This document shows positions 1 through 7,388 of a stretch of DNA of 24,531 nt, piece after piece; the stretch's first letter is position 1; every line of letters starts with the position of its first letter. Position numbers and translations under genes: made by a program. The notes beneath the pieces were generated by a model, which made no database searches, had not been told where the DNA came from, and worked only from the letters and a program-made list of their open reading frames with translations. Source of the DNA: JBDSZL01 sp039925145 (GTDB lineage Bacteria; Acidobacteriota; Vicinamibacteria; Vicinamibacterales; SCN-69-37). Location: NCBI GenBank assembly GCA_039925145.1, contig JBDSZL010000011.1:1-24531 (forward strand), written 5' to 3'.

Positions 1-34
1 TTGGGGCTTGGGGCTTGGGGCTTGGGGCTTGGGG
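1..34 (+). repeat. G-rich heptamer array, copy 1 (cut by window edge)
   Basis: Four complete GGGGCTT units followed by a final GGGG. The array runs off the left edge, so its true length is unknown. Five runs of four G separated by CTT make it a strong G-quadruplex candidate on the + strand. The same unit recurs at 14755, 18506 and 23592. Confidence 0.9.
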
Positions 35-160
35 ATAGATTGGATCAGAATCCGATGAGCCGAGGATGATCTGGACTCATAGACTTGGCAGGGGCAAACT
101 GGCTGCCGCTCTTACTTTGCGGCGCCACCTCGTTACGTCATCTCCGAAGTACTGGTGCAC

Positions 161-196
161 TAAAATCTCCGCACGCCACATTGCAGAACTTGCAAT
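161..196 (+). promoter_or_regulatory. possible -10 box and 17-bp palindrome upstream of ebo genes
   Basis: TAAAAT at 161-166 is five of six to the sigma-70 -10 consensus, but I see no good -35 at 16-18 bp. At 180-196 lies a perfect dyad, ATTGCA, five bases, TGCAAT. It would fall just downstream of a start site set by the TAAAAT box, a usual place for a repressor operator. The dyad is seen directly; promoter and operator roles are inferred. Confidence 0.35.
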
Positions 197-209
197 TCAC
201 GACTGCGCC

Positions 210-251
210 CCCGTAGGCCGTAGGTTCTAAGCCGTAAGGCGTAAGCCGCTC
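210..251 (+). repeat. second heptamer family (GCCGTAR-like), six degenerate units
   Basis: Read in sevens from 210, the bases give CCCGTAG, GCCGTAG, GTTCTAA, GCCGTAA, GGCGTAA, GCCGCTC. The period is the same 7 nt as the G-rich arrays but the unit is unrelated. The array ends 11 bases before the ATG at 263, so it would lie in the 5' leader of eboC if transcription starts upstream. Confidence 0.6.
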
Positions 252-262
252 TACCCTGTCCC

Positions 263-1153
263 ATGCCCCTCCTTCCTTTCAGACCGGCCGCTTGGCGCGG
301 ATATCTCGAGCTGCTGCGCCCCGCGAACGTCGCCACGGCCCTGGCGGATGTCCTCGCTGGATACGCCGTGACAGACCTCGGGGCGCCTCGCGCCCTTGCG
401 CTCCTGCTCGTCTCGACGGCCTGTCTCTATGCGGGCGGCATCGCCTTCAACGACTTCTTCGACCGGAGCGTCGATGCCATCGAGCGTCCAGAACGGCCGA
501 TTCCGAGCGGCCGTGTCCCGCCGGGGGCTGCAGCGCTGGTCGCCAGCACGCTCCTGGTGCTCGGCGTGCTGTTCGCGTGGCTCGCCTCATCAACGGCTGG
601 TGCAGTGTCGGTGGCCATCGTCGCAAGCGTCGTGATCTACGACGCCTGGGGCAAGCGTCGAAGCCTGATCGGCCCCATCAACATGGGTCTGTGTCGCGGC
701 CTGAACCTGACCTTGGGCATGGCGGCCGTGCCGGGCGTGGTATCCGGCCATTGGGCGTTGGGCCTGTTGCCGCTGGTCTACATCGCGGGCGTGACCCTCG
801 TGAGCCGGGGCGAGGTCCACGGTGGCACCAGGCGCGCCTCTGCGGTGGCGTTGGCGCTCGTGGGCCTCGTGGTGGCGGCCTCGGCCACTCTTGCCTTTCT
901 CGGGCCGGGTTCGCGAACAGGTGCGCTCATTGCCGCCGCCGTGCTCGCCTGGCAGGTCCTGCCCGCCTTTAGCCGGGCCGTGCGGCGGCCCGTGCCCGAC
1001 GTGATTGGCGCGGCAGTCCGCATGGGCGTGCTGTCGCTGGTGCTGCTCGACGCCGTGATTGCCGCCGCGTATGCCGGTATCATCTACACTCTGGCTGTGG
1101 TGCTCACCGCGTTGCTGGCCGGTCGGCTGTCGCGGCTGGTTGCTGTCACCTGA
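263..1153 (+). CDS. eboC: EboC, UbiA-like membrane prenyltransferase-family protein
   Basis: 296 residues, almost entirely hydrophobic helices, as in the UbiA superfamily of membrane prenyltransferases. The first metal-diphosphate motif is intact: N63-D-F-F-D67-R-S-V-D71, followed by RPERPIPSG (75-83). A loop with YDAWGKR (126-132) follows. The second Asp motif expected in the later cytoplasmic loop is not seen; at 181-188 the sequence is SRGEVHGG, so binding of a prenyl diphosphate may be altered. It is first of six co-directional ebo genes, 2 bp before eboD. In other bacteria the ebo set is linked to moving a secondary-metabolite precursor to the periplasm (scytonemin in Nostoc); the chemical step of EboC is not established. 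There is no clear Shine-Dalgarno before the ATG. Family assignment is secure; the ebo name rests mainly on the neighbours. Confidence 0.9.
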   Translation: MPLLPFRPAAWRGYLELLRPANVATALADVLAGYAVTDLGAPRALALLLVSTACLYAGGIAFNDFFDRSVDAIERPERPIPSGRVPPGAAALVASTLLVLGVLFAWLASSTAGAVSVAIVASVVIYDAWGKRRSLIGPINMGLCRGLNLTLGMAAVPGVVSGHWALGLLPLVYIAGVTLVSRGEVHGGTRRASAVALALVGLVVAASATLAFLGPGSRTGALIAAAVLAWQVLPAFSRAVRRPVPDVIGAAVRMGVLSLVLLDAVIAAAYAGIIYTLAVVLTALLAGRLSRLVAVT

Positions 1154-1155
1154 AC

Positions 1156-2385
1156 ATGGATGTCATTCAGCAGAACGTTCGCGTGGCGTTCGACTATCCG
1201 GTCTATTTCACGACCGGCGTGTTCGCGCCAGAGAACCCCGTCCTGCGCGAGGTGCTGACCCGGACTGACGATCCGCTGCCGGTCGACATGCTCGTGGTCG
1301 TCGACAGCGGCGTCGCCGCCGCCCACCCGACGCTCATGCAGGACATCGAGCGCTATCACCGTGCCTGTCGAGACATCGTGCACCTGGCCGGCCCCATTCT
1401 CACAGTCCCAGGCGGCGAGCAGAGCAAGAACGAACCACGCGTGCTGACGTTGGTTCAAGATGCGATTCACGTCGCGGCGCTCTGCCGCCATTCGTTCGTC
1501 ATGGCCGTCGGTGGAGGCGCGGTGCTCGACGTGGTCGGCTACGCGGCCGCCATCGCGCACCGCGGCATCCGGCTGATTCGCGTGCCGACGACGGTGCTCG
1601 CGCAGGACGACTCGGCGGTTGGGGTCAAAAATGGCGTCAACGCATTCGGCAAGAAGAACTATCTCGGCACGTTCGCGGCGCCATTTGCGGTCATCGACGA
1701 CTTCGCGTTTCTCACGACGCTCGACGATCGCGACTGGCTCGGCGGCGTTTCCGAGGCCGTGAAGGCCGCGCTCATCAAGGACGCCGCATTCTTCGACGAC
1801 CTCGAACAGCAGGTGGGGAGGCTCGTGGCGCGCGACGCCGAGGTCATGCAGCAGGTGGTGCGCCGATCCGCGGCGCTCCACCTGTCGCACATCGCCACGG
1901 GCGGCGATCCCTTCGAGCTCGGCTCGTCCCGTCCGCTCGACTTCGGCCACTGGGCCGCCCATCGGCTCGAGCACCTCACCAGCCATCGTCTTCGCCACGG
2001 CGAGGCCGTGGCTATCGGCGTGGCCCTCGACAGCACCTACTCGTGCCTGTCGGGCTTTCTCCCAGAAGCCGACTGGCGCCGCATCGTGGACCTGCTGCTG
2101 GCCCTCCGGCTGCCGTTGTACACCGATGAGCTCGGCGCACACCTTGACGTCACGGATCACCCCTGGTCGGTACTGCGCGGCCTCGCGGAATTTCGCGAGC
2201 ATCTCGGCGGCCAGCTGACGATCAGGCTCCTCCACGGCATCGGCCGCGCCTTCGATGTGCACGACATCGACCTGGCGGTTATGATCCGCAGTATCGAGAT
2301 TCTGAAGCGCGTCCACGAGGGCGGGTCGGCGGCCGCGGCGGCCGGGCACCTGCTCGTGGCTACGCCGTCACGAGGACCGTCATGA
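1156..2385 (+). CDS. eboD: EboD, 3-dehydroquinate synthase-like sugar-phosphate cyclase
   Basis: 409 residues of the dehydroquinate synthase/sugar phosphate cyclase fold. Visible landmarks are PGGEQSKN (85-92), the NAD-binding glycines GGG 119-121 with D125, PTTVLAQDDSAVGVKNGVN (144-162), and metal ligands in the family pattern: E200 (GVSEAVK), H265 (LDFGHWAAH) and H281 (RHGEAVAIG). The protein therefore looks catalytically competent. It is somewhat longer than typical AroB (about 360), and its place between UbiA-like and EboA genes marks it as EboD, not the housekeeping shikimate enzyme. The likely product is a cyclised sugar phosphate; the substrate is unknown. It starts 2 bp after the eboC stop and its TGA overlaps the eboA start (ATGA), indicating translational coupling. 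Confidence 0.9.
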   Translation: MDVIQQNVRVAFDYPVYFTTGVFAPENPVLREVLTRTDDPLPVDMLVVVDSGVAAAHPTLMQDIERYHRACRDIVHLAGPILTVPGGEQSKNEPRVLTLVQDAIHVAALCRHSFVMAVGGGAVLDVVGYAAAIAHRGIRLIRVPTTVLAQDDSAVGVKNGVNAFGKKNYLGTFAAPFAVIDDFAFLTTLDDRDWLGGVSEAVKAALIKDAAFFDDLEQQVGRLVARDAEVMQQVVRRSAALHLSHIATGGDPFELGSSRPLDFGHWAAHRLEHLTSHRLRHGEAVAIGVALDSTYSCLSGFLPEADWRRIVDLLLALRLPLYTDELGAHLDVTDHPWSVLRGLAEFREHLGGQLTIRLLHGIGRAFDVHDIDLAVMIRSIEILKRVHEGGSAAAAAGHLLVATPSRGPS

Positions 2386-2699
2386 CTCCCACGTCCGTGA
2401 CCTCACCGCTGACTCCCGCGCAGCTCGTCGACGAGTACTTCATCGAAAACCGCAACCGCGTGGTCGAGATTGCCGCCTTCCTCGATCGCCTCGATCGGGC
2501 CGCACCCGACACGCCGCTCGACGACTTTCGAGTGCAGGCTCTGCGGGGCGCCCTGGCCCTGATCCTGTCGTCCCCGGCAGCCTCCAGGGTGACAAGCATT
2601 CAGATGATGCTGAGCGACCCCACCTCTCGGCCGCTCGATGCCCTCGACCGCAAAGGCGCCGTTGGCGCCTACGACGGATCGCACGACGACCGGCCATGA
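2382..2699 (+). CDS. eboA: EboA-domain protein (short form)
   Basis: 105 residues, soluble, with mostly helical-looking charged and hydrophobic alternation and no membrane segment or recognisable catalytic motif. I assign EboA from size, position between eboD and the TatD-like eboB, and general character rather than from a diagnostic motif. The start overlaps the eboD stop by ATGA, with GAGGA at 2372-2376 five bases upstream. The stop overlaps the eboB ATG in the same way, so the three genes form a coupled unit. The biochemical role of EboA is unknown in any organism. Confidence 0.75.
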   Translation: MTPTSVTSPLTPAQLVDEYFIENRNRVVEIAAFLDRLDRAAPDTPLDDFRVQALRGALALILSSPAASRVTSIQMMLSDPTSRPLDALDRKGAVGAYDGSHDDRP

Positions 2700-3532
2700 G
2701 GTACATCGACCATCACGCGCACATGGCGTCGCGCACGACCGACGATTACGCGCAGATGGCGCTGACCGGCTGCGTGGCGCTGACCGAACCGGCGTTCTGG
2801 GCCGGCTGGGATCGGAGCACGGCCGACGGGTTCGACGACTACTTCAGACAGCTCATGGAATTCGAGCCGCGACGCGCCGCGCAGTACGGCGTGCAGCACT
2901 ATACGTGGCTGGGCATGAACCCGAAAGAGTCGGACAATCGCGAGATCTCGCTCGAGGTGCTCGCGCGCCTGCCCCAATACCTCGGTCATCCGAATGTGCT
3001 GGGGATTGGTGAAATCGGCCTCAATCGCGTGACGCGAAACGAGATTGCCACCTGCACCGACCAGATCGAGCTCGCCGCCCGTTACGAGCAGATGGTCCTG
3101 ATCCACACGCCGCATCTCGAGGACAAGCTCAAGGGCACGAGGATCACGCTGGACGTGCTGCTCGCTCACCCTGCCCTGCCGGCCGGCCGCGTCCTGGTCG
3201 ATCACGCCGAAGAGCACACGATCGAGATGATTCTCGAACACGGCTTCTGGGCCGGGCTCACGTTGTACCCGCAGACCAAGGTGTCGGCCGCGCGGGCCGT
3301 CGACATGATCGAATATTACGGCCCCGAACGCATTCTGGTGGCGGGCGCCTGCGACTGGGGTCCGAGCGAGCCCATCGCGGTGCCAAAGTTCATCGCGGAG
3401 ATGCGACGACGGCGGCACACCGACGAGCTGATTCAGCGCGTCGTGTTCGACAACCCGGTGCAGTTCCTCAGCCAGTCCCCGAAGTTCAAGGTGCCTGCGG
3501 CCACTCGCGCCGCCGCGTCCGCCCGCATCTGA
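2696..3532 (+). CDS. eboB: EboB, TatD-family metal-dependent hydrolase
   Basis: 278 residues with the TatD/amidohydrolase metal-ligand set in order: H7 and H9 (DHHAH), E106 (GEIGLN), H137 (LIHTPH), H170 (VDHAEEH) and D220 (GACDWG). This is a TIM-barrel hydrolase with a probable two-metal centre. TatD proteins elsewhere are nucleases or uncharacterised hydrolases; in the ebo cluster the substrate is unknown and need not be DNA. It starts at an ATGA overlap with eboA and ends 11 bp before eboE. The C-terminal 20 residues (Ala/Pro/Arg-rich) extend past the last conserved motif and may be a disordered tail. Confidence 0.88.
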   Translation: MRYIDHHAHMASRTTDDYAQMALTGCVALTEPAFWAGWDRSTADGFDDYFRQLMEFEPRRAAQYGVQHYTWLGMNPKESDNREISLEVLARLPQYLGHPNVLGIGEIGLNRVTRNEIATCTDQIELAARYEQMVLIHTPHLEDKLKGTRITLDVLLAHPALPAGRVLVDHAEEHTIEMILEHGFWAGLTLYPQTKVSAARAVDMIEYYGPERILVAGACDWGPSEPIAVPKFIAEMRRRRHTDELIQRVVFDNPVQFLSQSPKFKVPAATRAAASARI

Positions 3533-3543
3533 ACGGATTCGTT

Positions 3544-4764
3544 TTGCAGGTCGATCGCGCCGGCCGCCTCCATCTGACCTACTGCACGAATATCCATCCC
3601 GGGCAGGGATGGCAGGCGGTGGCCGCAAGTCTGGCGCGCTACGCGCCGGCGCTCAAGAAGCGGTTTTCCCCAGCCGATCCGTTCGGCATCGGCCTGCGTC
3701 TGTCGGCGCTCGACGCTCGCGAGCTGCTCGACGGCCACCTCGATGAGTTCCGCGAGTTCCTCGAGCGCGAGGGACTGTACGTGGCCATCATCAATGGCTT
3801 TCCGTTCGGATCGTTCCACGGCGGCACCGTGAAGGCCGACGTCTACGCTCCGGACTGGCGCGAGAATGCGCGTGTGCACTACACGCTGGATCTGATCCAG
3901 ATCCTGTCTCGCATCCTGCCCACGGGTCTCGATGGCGGTATCTCGACGGCCCCGCTCTCCTACAAGCCGTGGATGCAGGATGCCGGCGAAGAAGACTGGC
4001 AGCGCGTCACCGCCAATGTCGTTCGTGTGGCAGAAGCGCTCGTGCGGCTGAGACTCACGGCCGGCACCTTCATCCACCTCGACATCGAGCCCGAACCCGA
4101 TTGCGCGATCGAGAACACAGACGAAGTCCTCGCGTTCTTCGAGCAGTGGCTCCTGCCCTACGGCGCGCCTCGGCTCGCCGGCGCAATCGGGATCAGCGTG
4201 GAAGAGGCGCGTCAGGCCCTGCTCGACCACGTGCGCATCTGCTTCGACTGCTGTCATTTCGCGGTGGAGTTCGAAGATCCGCTGGTCGCGCTCGAGCGGT
4301 TGAGTCGTGCCGGCATCCAGATCGGTCGTGTGCAGCTGAGCTCCGCGATTCACGTGGATCTCGCTGGCGACGGACCTGCGCGCGCCAGCGCGGTCGATCG
4401 ACTGCGCCAGTTCGCGGATCCGGTCTACCTGCACCAGGTGATCGCACGGGAACGCGGCACGCTCACCCACTTCCCCGACCTCGCCGACGCATTGCAGCAC
4501 AGCCCTTCGAACAGCCCGCCGTCGTCGTCGGACACGCAATGGCGCGTCCACTTTCACGTGCCGCTCTTCGCGCGTGAGTACGACGGCCTCGCATCGACTC
4601 AGGATTACGTGCGTACCGTGATCCGCGCCGCGCGCGCGCACCCGTTCACCAGCCATCTCGAGATCGAGACCTACACCTGGGATGTGCTGCCTGCGGACTT
4701 GAAGATCGATCTACTCGAGTCGATTGGCCGTGAGTACGACTGGGTACTCTCGGTCCTTCGCTGA
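3544..4764 (+). CDS. eboE: EboE, metabolite traffic protein (sugar isomerase/epimerase-like TIM barrel)
   Basis: 406 residues. The N-terminal HLTYCTNIHPG (10-20) is the motif I associate with EboE. Later segments carry likely barrel ligands: HLDIEPEPD, CFDCCHFAVEFED, HFHVPLF and HLEIETYTW. These resemble the xylose isomerase/AP-endonuclease superfamily, with Glu, Asp and His at strand ends. The start is TTG at 3544: no ATG or GTG lies between the eboB stop and the conserved motif, so TTG is the only plausible initiator. The reaction is unknown. It ends 4 bp before the preferred eboF start. Family call is good; enzymatic activity is only inferred from fold similarity. Confidence 0.88.
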   Translation: MQVDRAGRLHLTYCTNIHPGQGWQAVAASLARYAPALKKRFSPADPFGIGLRLSALDARELLDGHLDEFREFLEREGLYVAIINGFPFGSFHGGTVKADVYAPDWRENARVHYTLDLIQILSRILPTGLDGGISTAPLSYKPWMQDAGEEDWQRVTANVVRVAEALVRLRLTAGTFIHLDIEPEPDCAIENTDEVLAFFEQWLLPYGAPRLAGAIGISVEEARQALLDHVRICFDCCHFAVEFEDPLVALERLSRAGIQIGRVQLSSAIHVDLAGDGPARASAVDRLRQFADPVYLHQVIARERGTLTHFPDLADALQHSPSNSPPSSSDTQWRVHFHVPLFAREYDGLASTQDYVRTVIRAARAHPFTSHLEIETYTWDVLPADLKIDLLESIGREYDWVLSVLR

Positions 4765-4768
4765 CACG

Positions 4769-6172
4769 ATGGAGAAGACGGTCGTCATCGACGTGGTCGG
4801 CCTGTCACCCGCCCTGATCGGGACATCCACTCCTGAACTGGCCCGCTGGTCGGCGACGGCAGGGGTGGCGCGCATCAAACCCTCGTTCCCCGCCGTCACC
4901 TGCGCCGCGCAGTCCGACTACCTGACGGGCCACTATCCGTCGCGCCACGGCATCGTCGGCAACGGGTGGTACTCGCGGGAAGACTCGGAGGTGCGGTTCT
5001 GGAAGCAGTCGAACGCGCTGGTGCAGGCGCCGAAGATCTGGGACGCGGCACGCGCCGCGGATCCGGCATTCACGTGTGCCAACCTGTTCTGGTGGTTCAA
5101 CATGTACTCGAGCGTCGACTACGCGGTGACGCCCCGCCCCATGTATCCGGCCGACGGCCGCAAGCTGCCCGACGTCCATACCCATCCGGGGACGCTGCGC
5201 GACGAACTGCAGCAAGCCCTGGGCACGTTTCCGCTGTTCGAGTTCTGGGGACCGCGCGCAGGCATCCGGTGCAGCGAGTGGATCGCGAGGGCGGCCGAAC
5301 TGGTCGAGCGCAAATTCAGCCCCACCCTGACCCTCATCTATCTGCCGCACCTCGACTACAACCTGCAGCGACTGGGTGTCACCGATCCGGCCATCGAGCA
5401 GGATCTTCGCGCGGTGGATCGCGTGTGCGGTGGATTGATCCGACACTACGAGAGCCGCGGCGCCAACGTGATCGTGCTGTCCGAGTACGGGCTCTCTGAC
5501 GTCACCACGCCGGTCCACATCAATCGTCTGCTGCGGGAGCACGGACTGCTCAGTGTCCGCGACGAGCGCGGCCTCGACGTGCTCGACCCCGGAGCCAGCG
5601 TGGCGTTTGCCGTCGCCGATCATCAGATTGCGCACGTCTACGTGAACGACGCGGCGCAGCTGGCGCGCGTCCAGCAACTGATCGAGACGCTCCCCGGTGT
5701 CGATGCCGTGCTCGGGCGCGAGGCACAGCGCGAGGCCCGGATCGATCATGCGCGCAGCGGGGATCTGGTGGCCGTCGCGAAACCGGACGCGTGGTTTACG
5801 TACTACTACTGGCGCGATGACAGCCGCGCTCCCGACTACGCGCGTACCGTCGACATTCACCGAAAACCGGGCTACGACCCGGTCGAGCTGTTCCTCGATC
5901 CACGCATTCGAATTCCGCCGCTGACCGTGGGCTGGAAGCTATTTAAACGGTCGCTCGGATTGAGAAGTCTGCTGGACGTCATCCCTCTCGATGCGACGCT
6001 GGTTCGCGGCTCACACGGTCGATCCGACGGATGGAGTGAGCACGGGCCGCTGATCATCAGCCGGAGGCAAGATCTGCTGCCAAGCGACCGCATCCGGTCT
6101 GTCGACGTGTACGACATCATCATGAGCCACCTCGGCGGGCCGGCATCGGCGCGCGAGACGCAGCGGAACTGA
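4769..6172 (+). CDS. eboF: EboF, alkaline phosphatase/nucleotide pyrophosphatase superfamily protein
   Basis: 467 residues from ATG 4769, 4 bp after the eboE stop. A longer TTG start at 4724 would lie inside eboE and adds no conserved sequence. Superfamily landmarks are D8 (VIDVVGL), a nucleophile segment PAVTCAAQSDYLTG with T44 as likely nucleophile, GHYPSRHGIVGN (54-65), H194 and D196 (YLPHLDYN), E239 with D244 (LSEYGLSD, where many relatives have SDHG), and a late RGSHG. It is probably a metal-dependent phosphodiesterase or phosphatase. I see no signal peptide, so it is likely cytoplasmic. It closes the core ebo set; the GAF gene follows after 7 bp. Confidence 0.87.
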   Translation: MEKTVVIDVVGLSPALIGTSTPELARWSATAGVARIKPSFPAVTCAAQSDYLTGHYPSRHGIVGNGWYSREDSEVRFWKQSNALVQAPKIWDAARAADPAFTCANLFWWFNMYSSVDYAVTPRPMYPADGRKLPDVHTHPGTLRDELQQALGTFPLFEFWGPRAGIRCSEWIARAAELVERKFSPTLTLIYLPHLDYNLQRLGVTDPAIEQDLRAVDRVCGGLIRHYESRGANVIVLSEYGLSDVTTPVHINRLLREHGLLSVRDERGLDVLDPGASVAFAVADHQIAHVYVNDAAQLARVQQLIETLPGVDAVLGREAQREARIDHARSGDLVAVAKPDAWFTYYYWRDDSRAPDYARTVDIHRKPGYDPVELFLDPRIRIPPLTVGWKLFKRSLGLRSLLDVIPLDATLVRGSHGRSDGWSEHGPLIISRRQDLLPSDRIRSVDVYDIIMSHLGGPASARETQRN

Positions 6173-6179
6173 GGCGGTG

Positions 6180-6662
6180 ATGGTCGTTGACCCCCTGCTG
6201 CAGGATCTCGAACATCTCGCCCGTGCCGGCGACTGGGACGAAGCACTCGCATGTGTGGTCGGCCGGCTCGCGGCCGACAGCGGCACCCTTCACCTGATCG
6301 GCTCCGACGGCGCACTCCACCTGGCGGCCGCCAGCGCCAGCATCCCCGCGTTCGTCCTCGACACCGTCCGGATCGTGCCTGTCGGCAAAGGCATGGCGGG
6401 TCTTGCTGTCGCACGTCGTCAGGCTGTCGATGCCTGCAACATTCAGACGGACGCGAGCGGCGACGTGCGGCCTGGCGCGCGCGCAACAGGACTGCAGGGG
6501 TCAATCGTCGTGCCGCTGATGCGCAGCGGCGAAGCGGTGGGGGCCTTGGGTGTGGCGAACCGGAGCGAACGGACGTTCACCGGCGAGGAGCAGCAGCTAC
6601 TGCTCGCGATCGGTCGTGCGCTGGCCGGCGGCGTGTCCCTGGCGGGTCCGTCGAAACCATAG
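6180..6662 (+). CDS. GAF-domain protein appended to the ebo operon
   Basis: 160 residues, essentially one GAF domain: a helical start, strands around SGTLHLIGSDGALHLA, then VGKGMAGLAV, and the typical closing SIVVPLMRSGEAVGALGVANR, FTGEEQQLLLAIG. There is no output domain (kinase, GGDEF, HTH). GAF domains bind small ligands or act as sensors; the ligand is unknown. ATG 6180 is preferred over GTG 6177 because GAGG at 6171-6174 gives five-base spacing. It lies 7 bp after eboF and is probably cotranscribed. Its last 66 bases overlap the 3' end of the opposing VTT/DedA gene. Confidence 0.8.
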   Translation: MVVDPLLQDLEHLARAGDWDEALACVVGRLAADSGTLHLIGSDGALHLAAASASIPAFVLDTVRIVPVGKGMAGLAVARRQAVDACNIQTDASGDVRPGARATGLQGSIVVPLMRSGEAVGALGVANRSERTFTGEEQQLLLAIGRALAGGVSLAGPSKP

Positions 6663-7262
6663 CCTCGCGACAAGGCCAGCAATCCCCGGGAGCGCCATGG
6701 CTCCCAGAAATGCCAGCAGGAACGACTCGACCTTCATGGAGAACGCGCCAATCGCCGCGTATCCCAGCGCGATGCCGAGATTCGCCCACGACGTGAGTGC
6801 GACGAAGCGCGCGAACGGCGTCTTGACCACGCCAGCGAAGATGACGGACGCCTCGGCCAGCACGGGGACCGGCCGCGCGAGCACAATCGTCAGGTCGCCG
6901 TACCGATTGGCTAGCGTCGCGGCTTTTGCGAGGCTGTCGGGCCCCACGAAGCGTCTCGTGGCACCAGCCGATCGCGCGCCGATCCAGTAACCGATCAGGC
7001 ACGAGATTGTCATGCCGATCCAGATGACCCCAACGGCACGCCAGAACCCGAGCAGCACACCGGCCGCCGCGGACACGAGGCTCGACGGAATCGGCAGCAC
7101 GACGTCGGAGCCGAGGAGCGCCGCAATGGCAACCGCGCTGTACCACGTGGAAGCTTCGCCGCTGGCCAGACGCGCGGCGAGGGCGTTGAACTGATCCTCG
7201 AAGAGGAAGAACGGCACGAGGATGAGCGCCAGAACCGCGAGGGTGAGCGCCAGCCACCGCAT
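6597..7262 (-). CDS. VTT/DedA-family membrane protein
   Basis: 221 residues with an N-terminal hydrophobic helix, re-entrant-type sequence LLGSDVVLPIPSSLVSAAAG and the family segment around LARPVPVLAEAS followed by AGVVKTPFARF. DedA relatives often have two arginines spaced R-x2-P-x2-R; here the first (ARPVP) is kept and the second position lacks Arg. Recent work shows DedA proteins can translocate undecaprenyl phosphate or other lipid phosphates; that role here is inferred, supported by the neighbouring polyprenyl-linked glycosyltransferase operon. It is transcribed divergently from the methyltransferase gene and overlaps the GAF gene tail to tail by 66 bp. The C-terminal 18 residues, encoded mostly in the overlap, are Arg/Gln-rich and unlike the rest. 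Confidence 0.85.
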   Translation of the reverse strand: MRWLALTLAVLALILVPFFLFEDQFNALAARLASGEASTWYSAVAIAALLGSDVVLPIPSSLVSAAAGVLLGFWRAVGVIWIGMTISCLIGYWIGARSAGATRRFVGPDSLAKAATLANRYGDLTIVLARPVPVLAEASVIFAGVVKTPFARFVALTSWANLGIALGYAAIGAFSMKVESFLLAFLGAMALPGIAGLVARLWFRRTRQGHAAGQRTTDREQ

Positions 7263-7290
7263 GCTCCAGAGCGTAGCAGAAGCGTGCCGT

Positions 7291-7320
7291 TTGACACGTC
7301 TTCAGGCCGTTCGGCATACT
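7291..7320 (+). promoter_or_regulatory. sigma-70-type promoter of the methyltransferase/glycosyltransferase operon
   Basis: TTGACA at 7291-7296 is a perfect -35 and CATACT at 7315-7320 is four of six for the -10, with an 18-bp spacer. The predicted start site is near 7327, giving a leader of about 60 nt before GTG 7389. GCCGTT occurs twice, at 7286-7291 and 7306-7311, 20 bp apart, a spacing that would place a bound regulator on one DNA face. Confidence 0.6.
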
Positions 7321-7388
7321 GCGCGCACCACAGCGCACGCCACTGACTACATGATTTCGCGGCAATTCAGCACGGCAGGTCTCCGGTC

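Noticed and set aside
1084..2349. 421-codon open frame on the minus strand opposite eboD
   Set aside because: No recognisable domain; the + strand carries full cyclase motifs and metal ligands. It is a shadow frame.
1156..2385. housekeeping aroB (shikimate pathway)
   Set aside because: The fold and metal ligands fit, but the gene is embedded between EboC and EboA genes with overlapping stops and starts, and no other shikimate gene is near.
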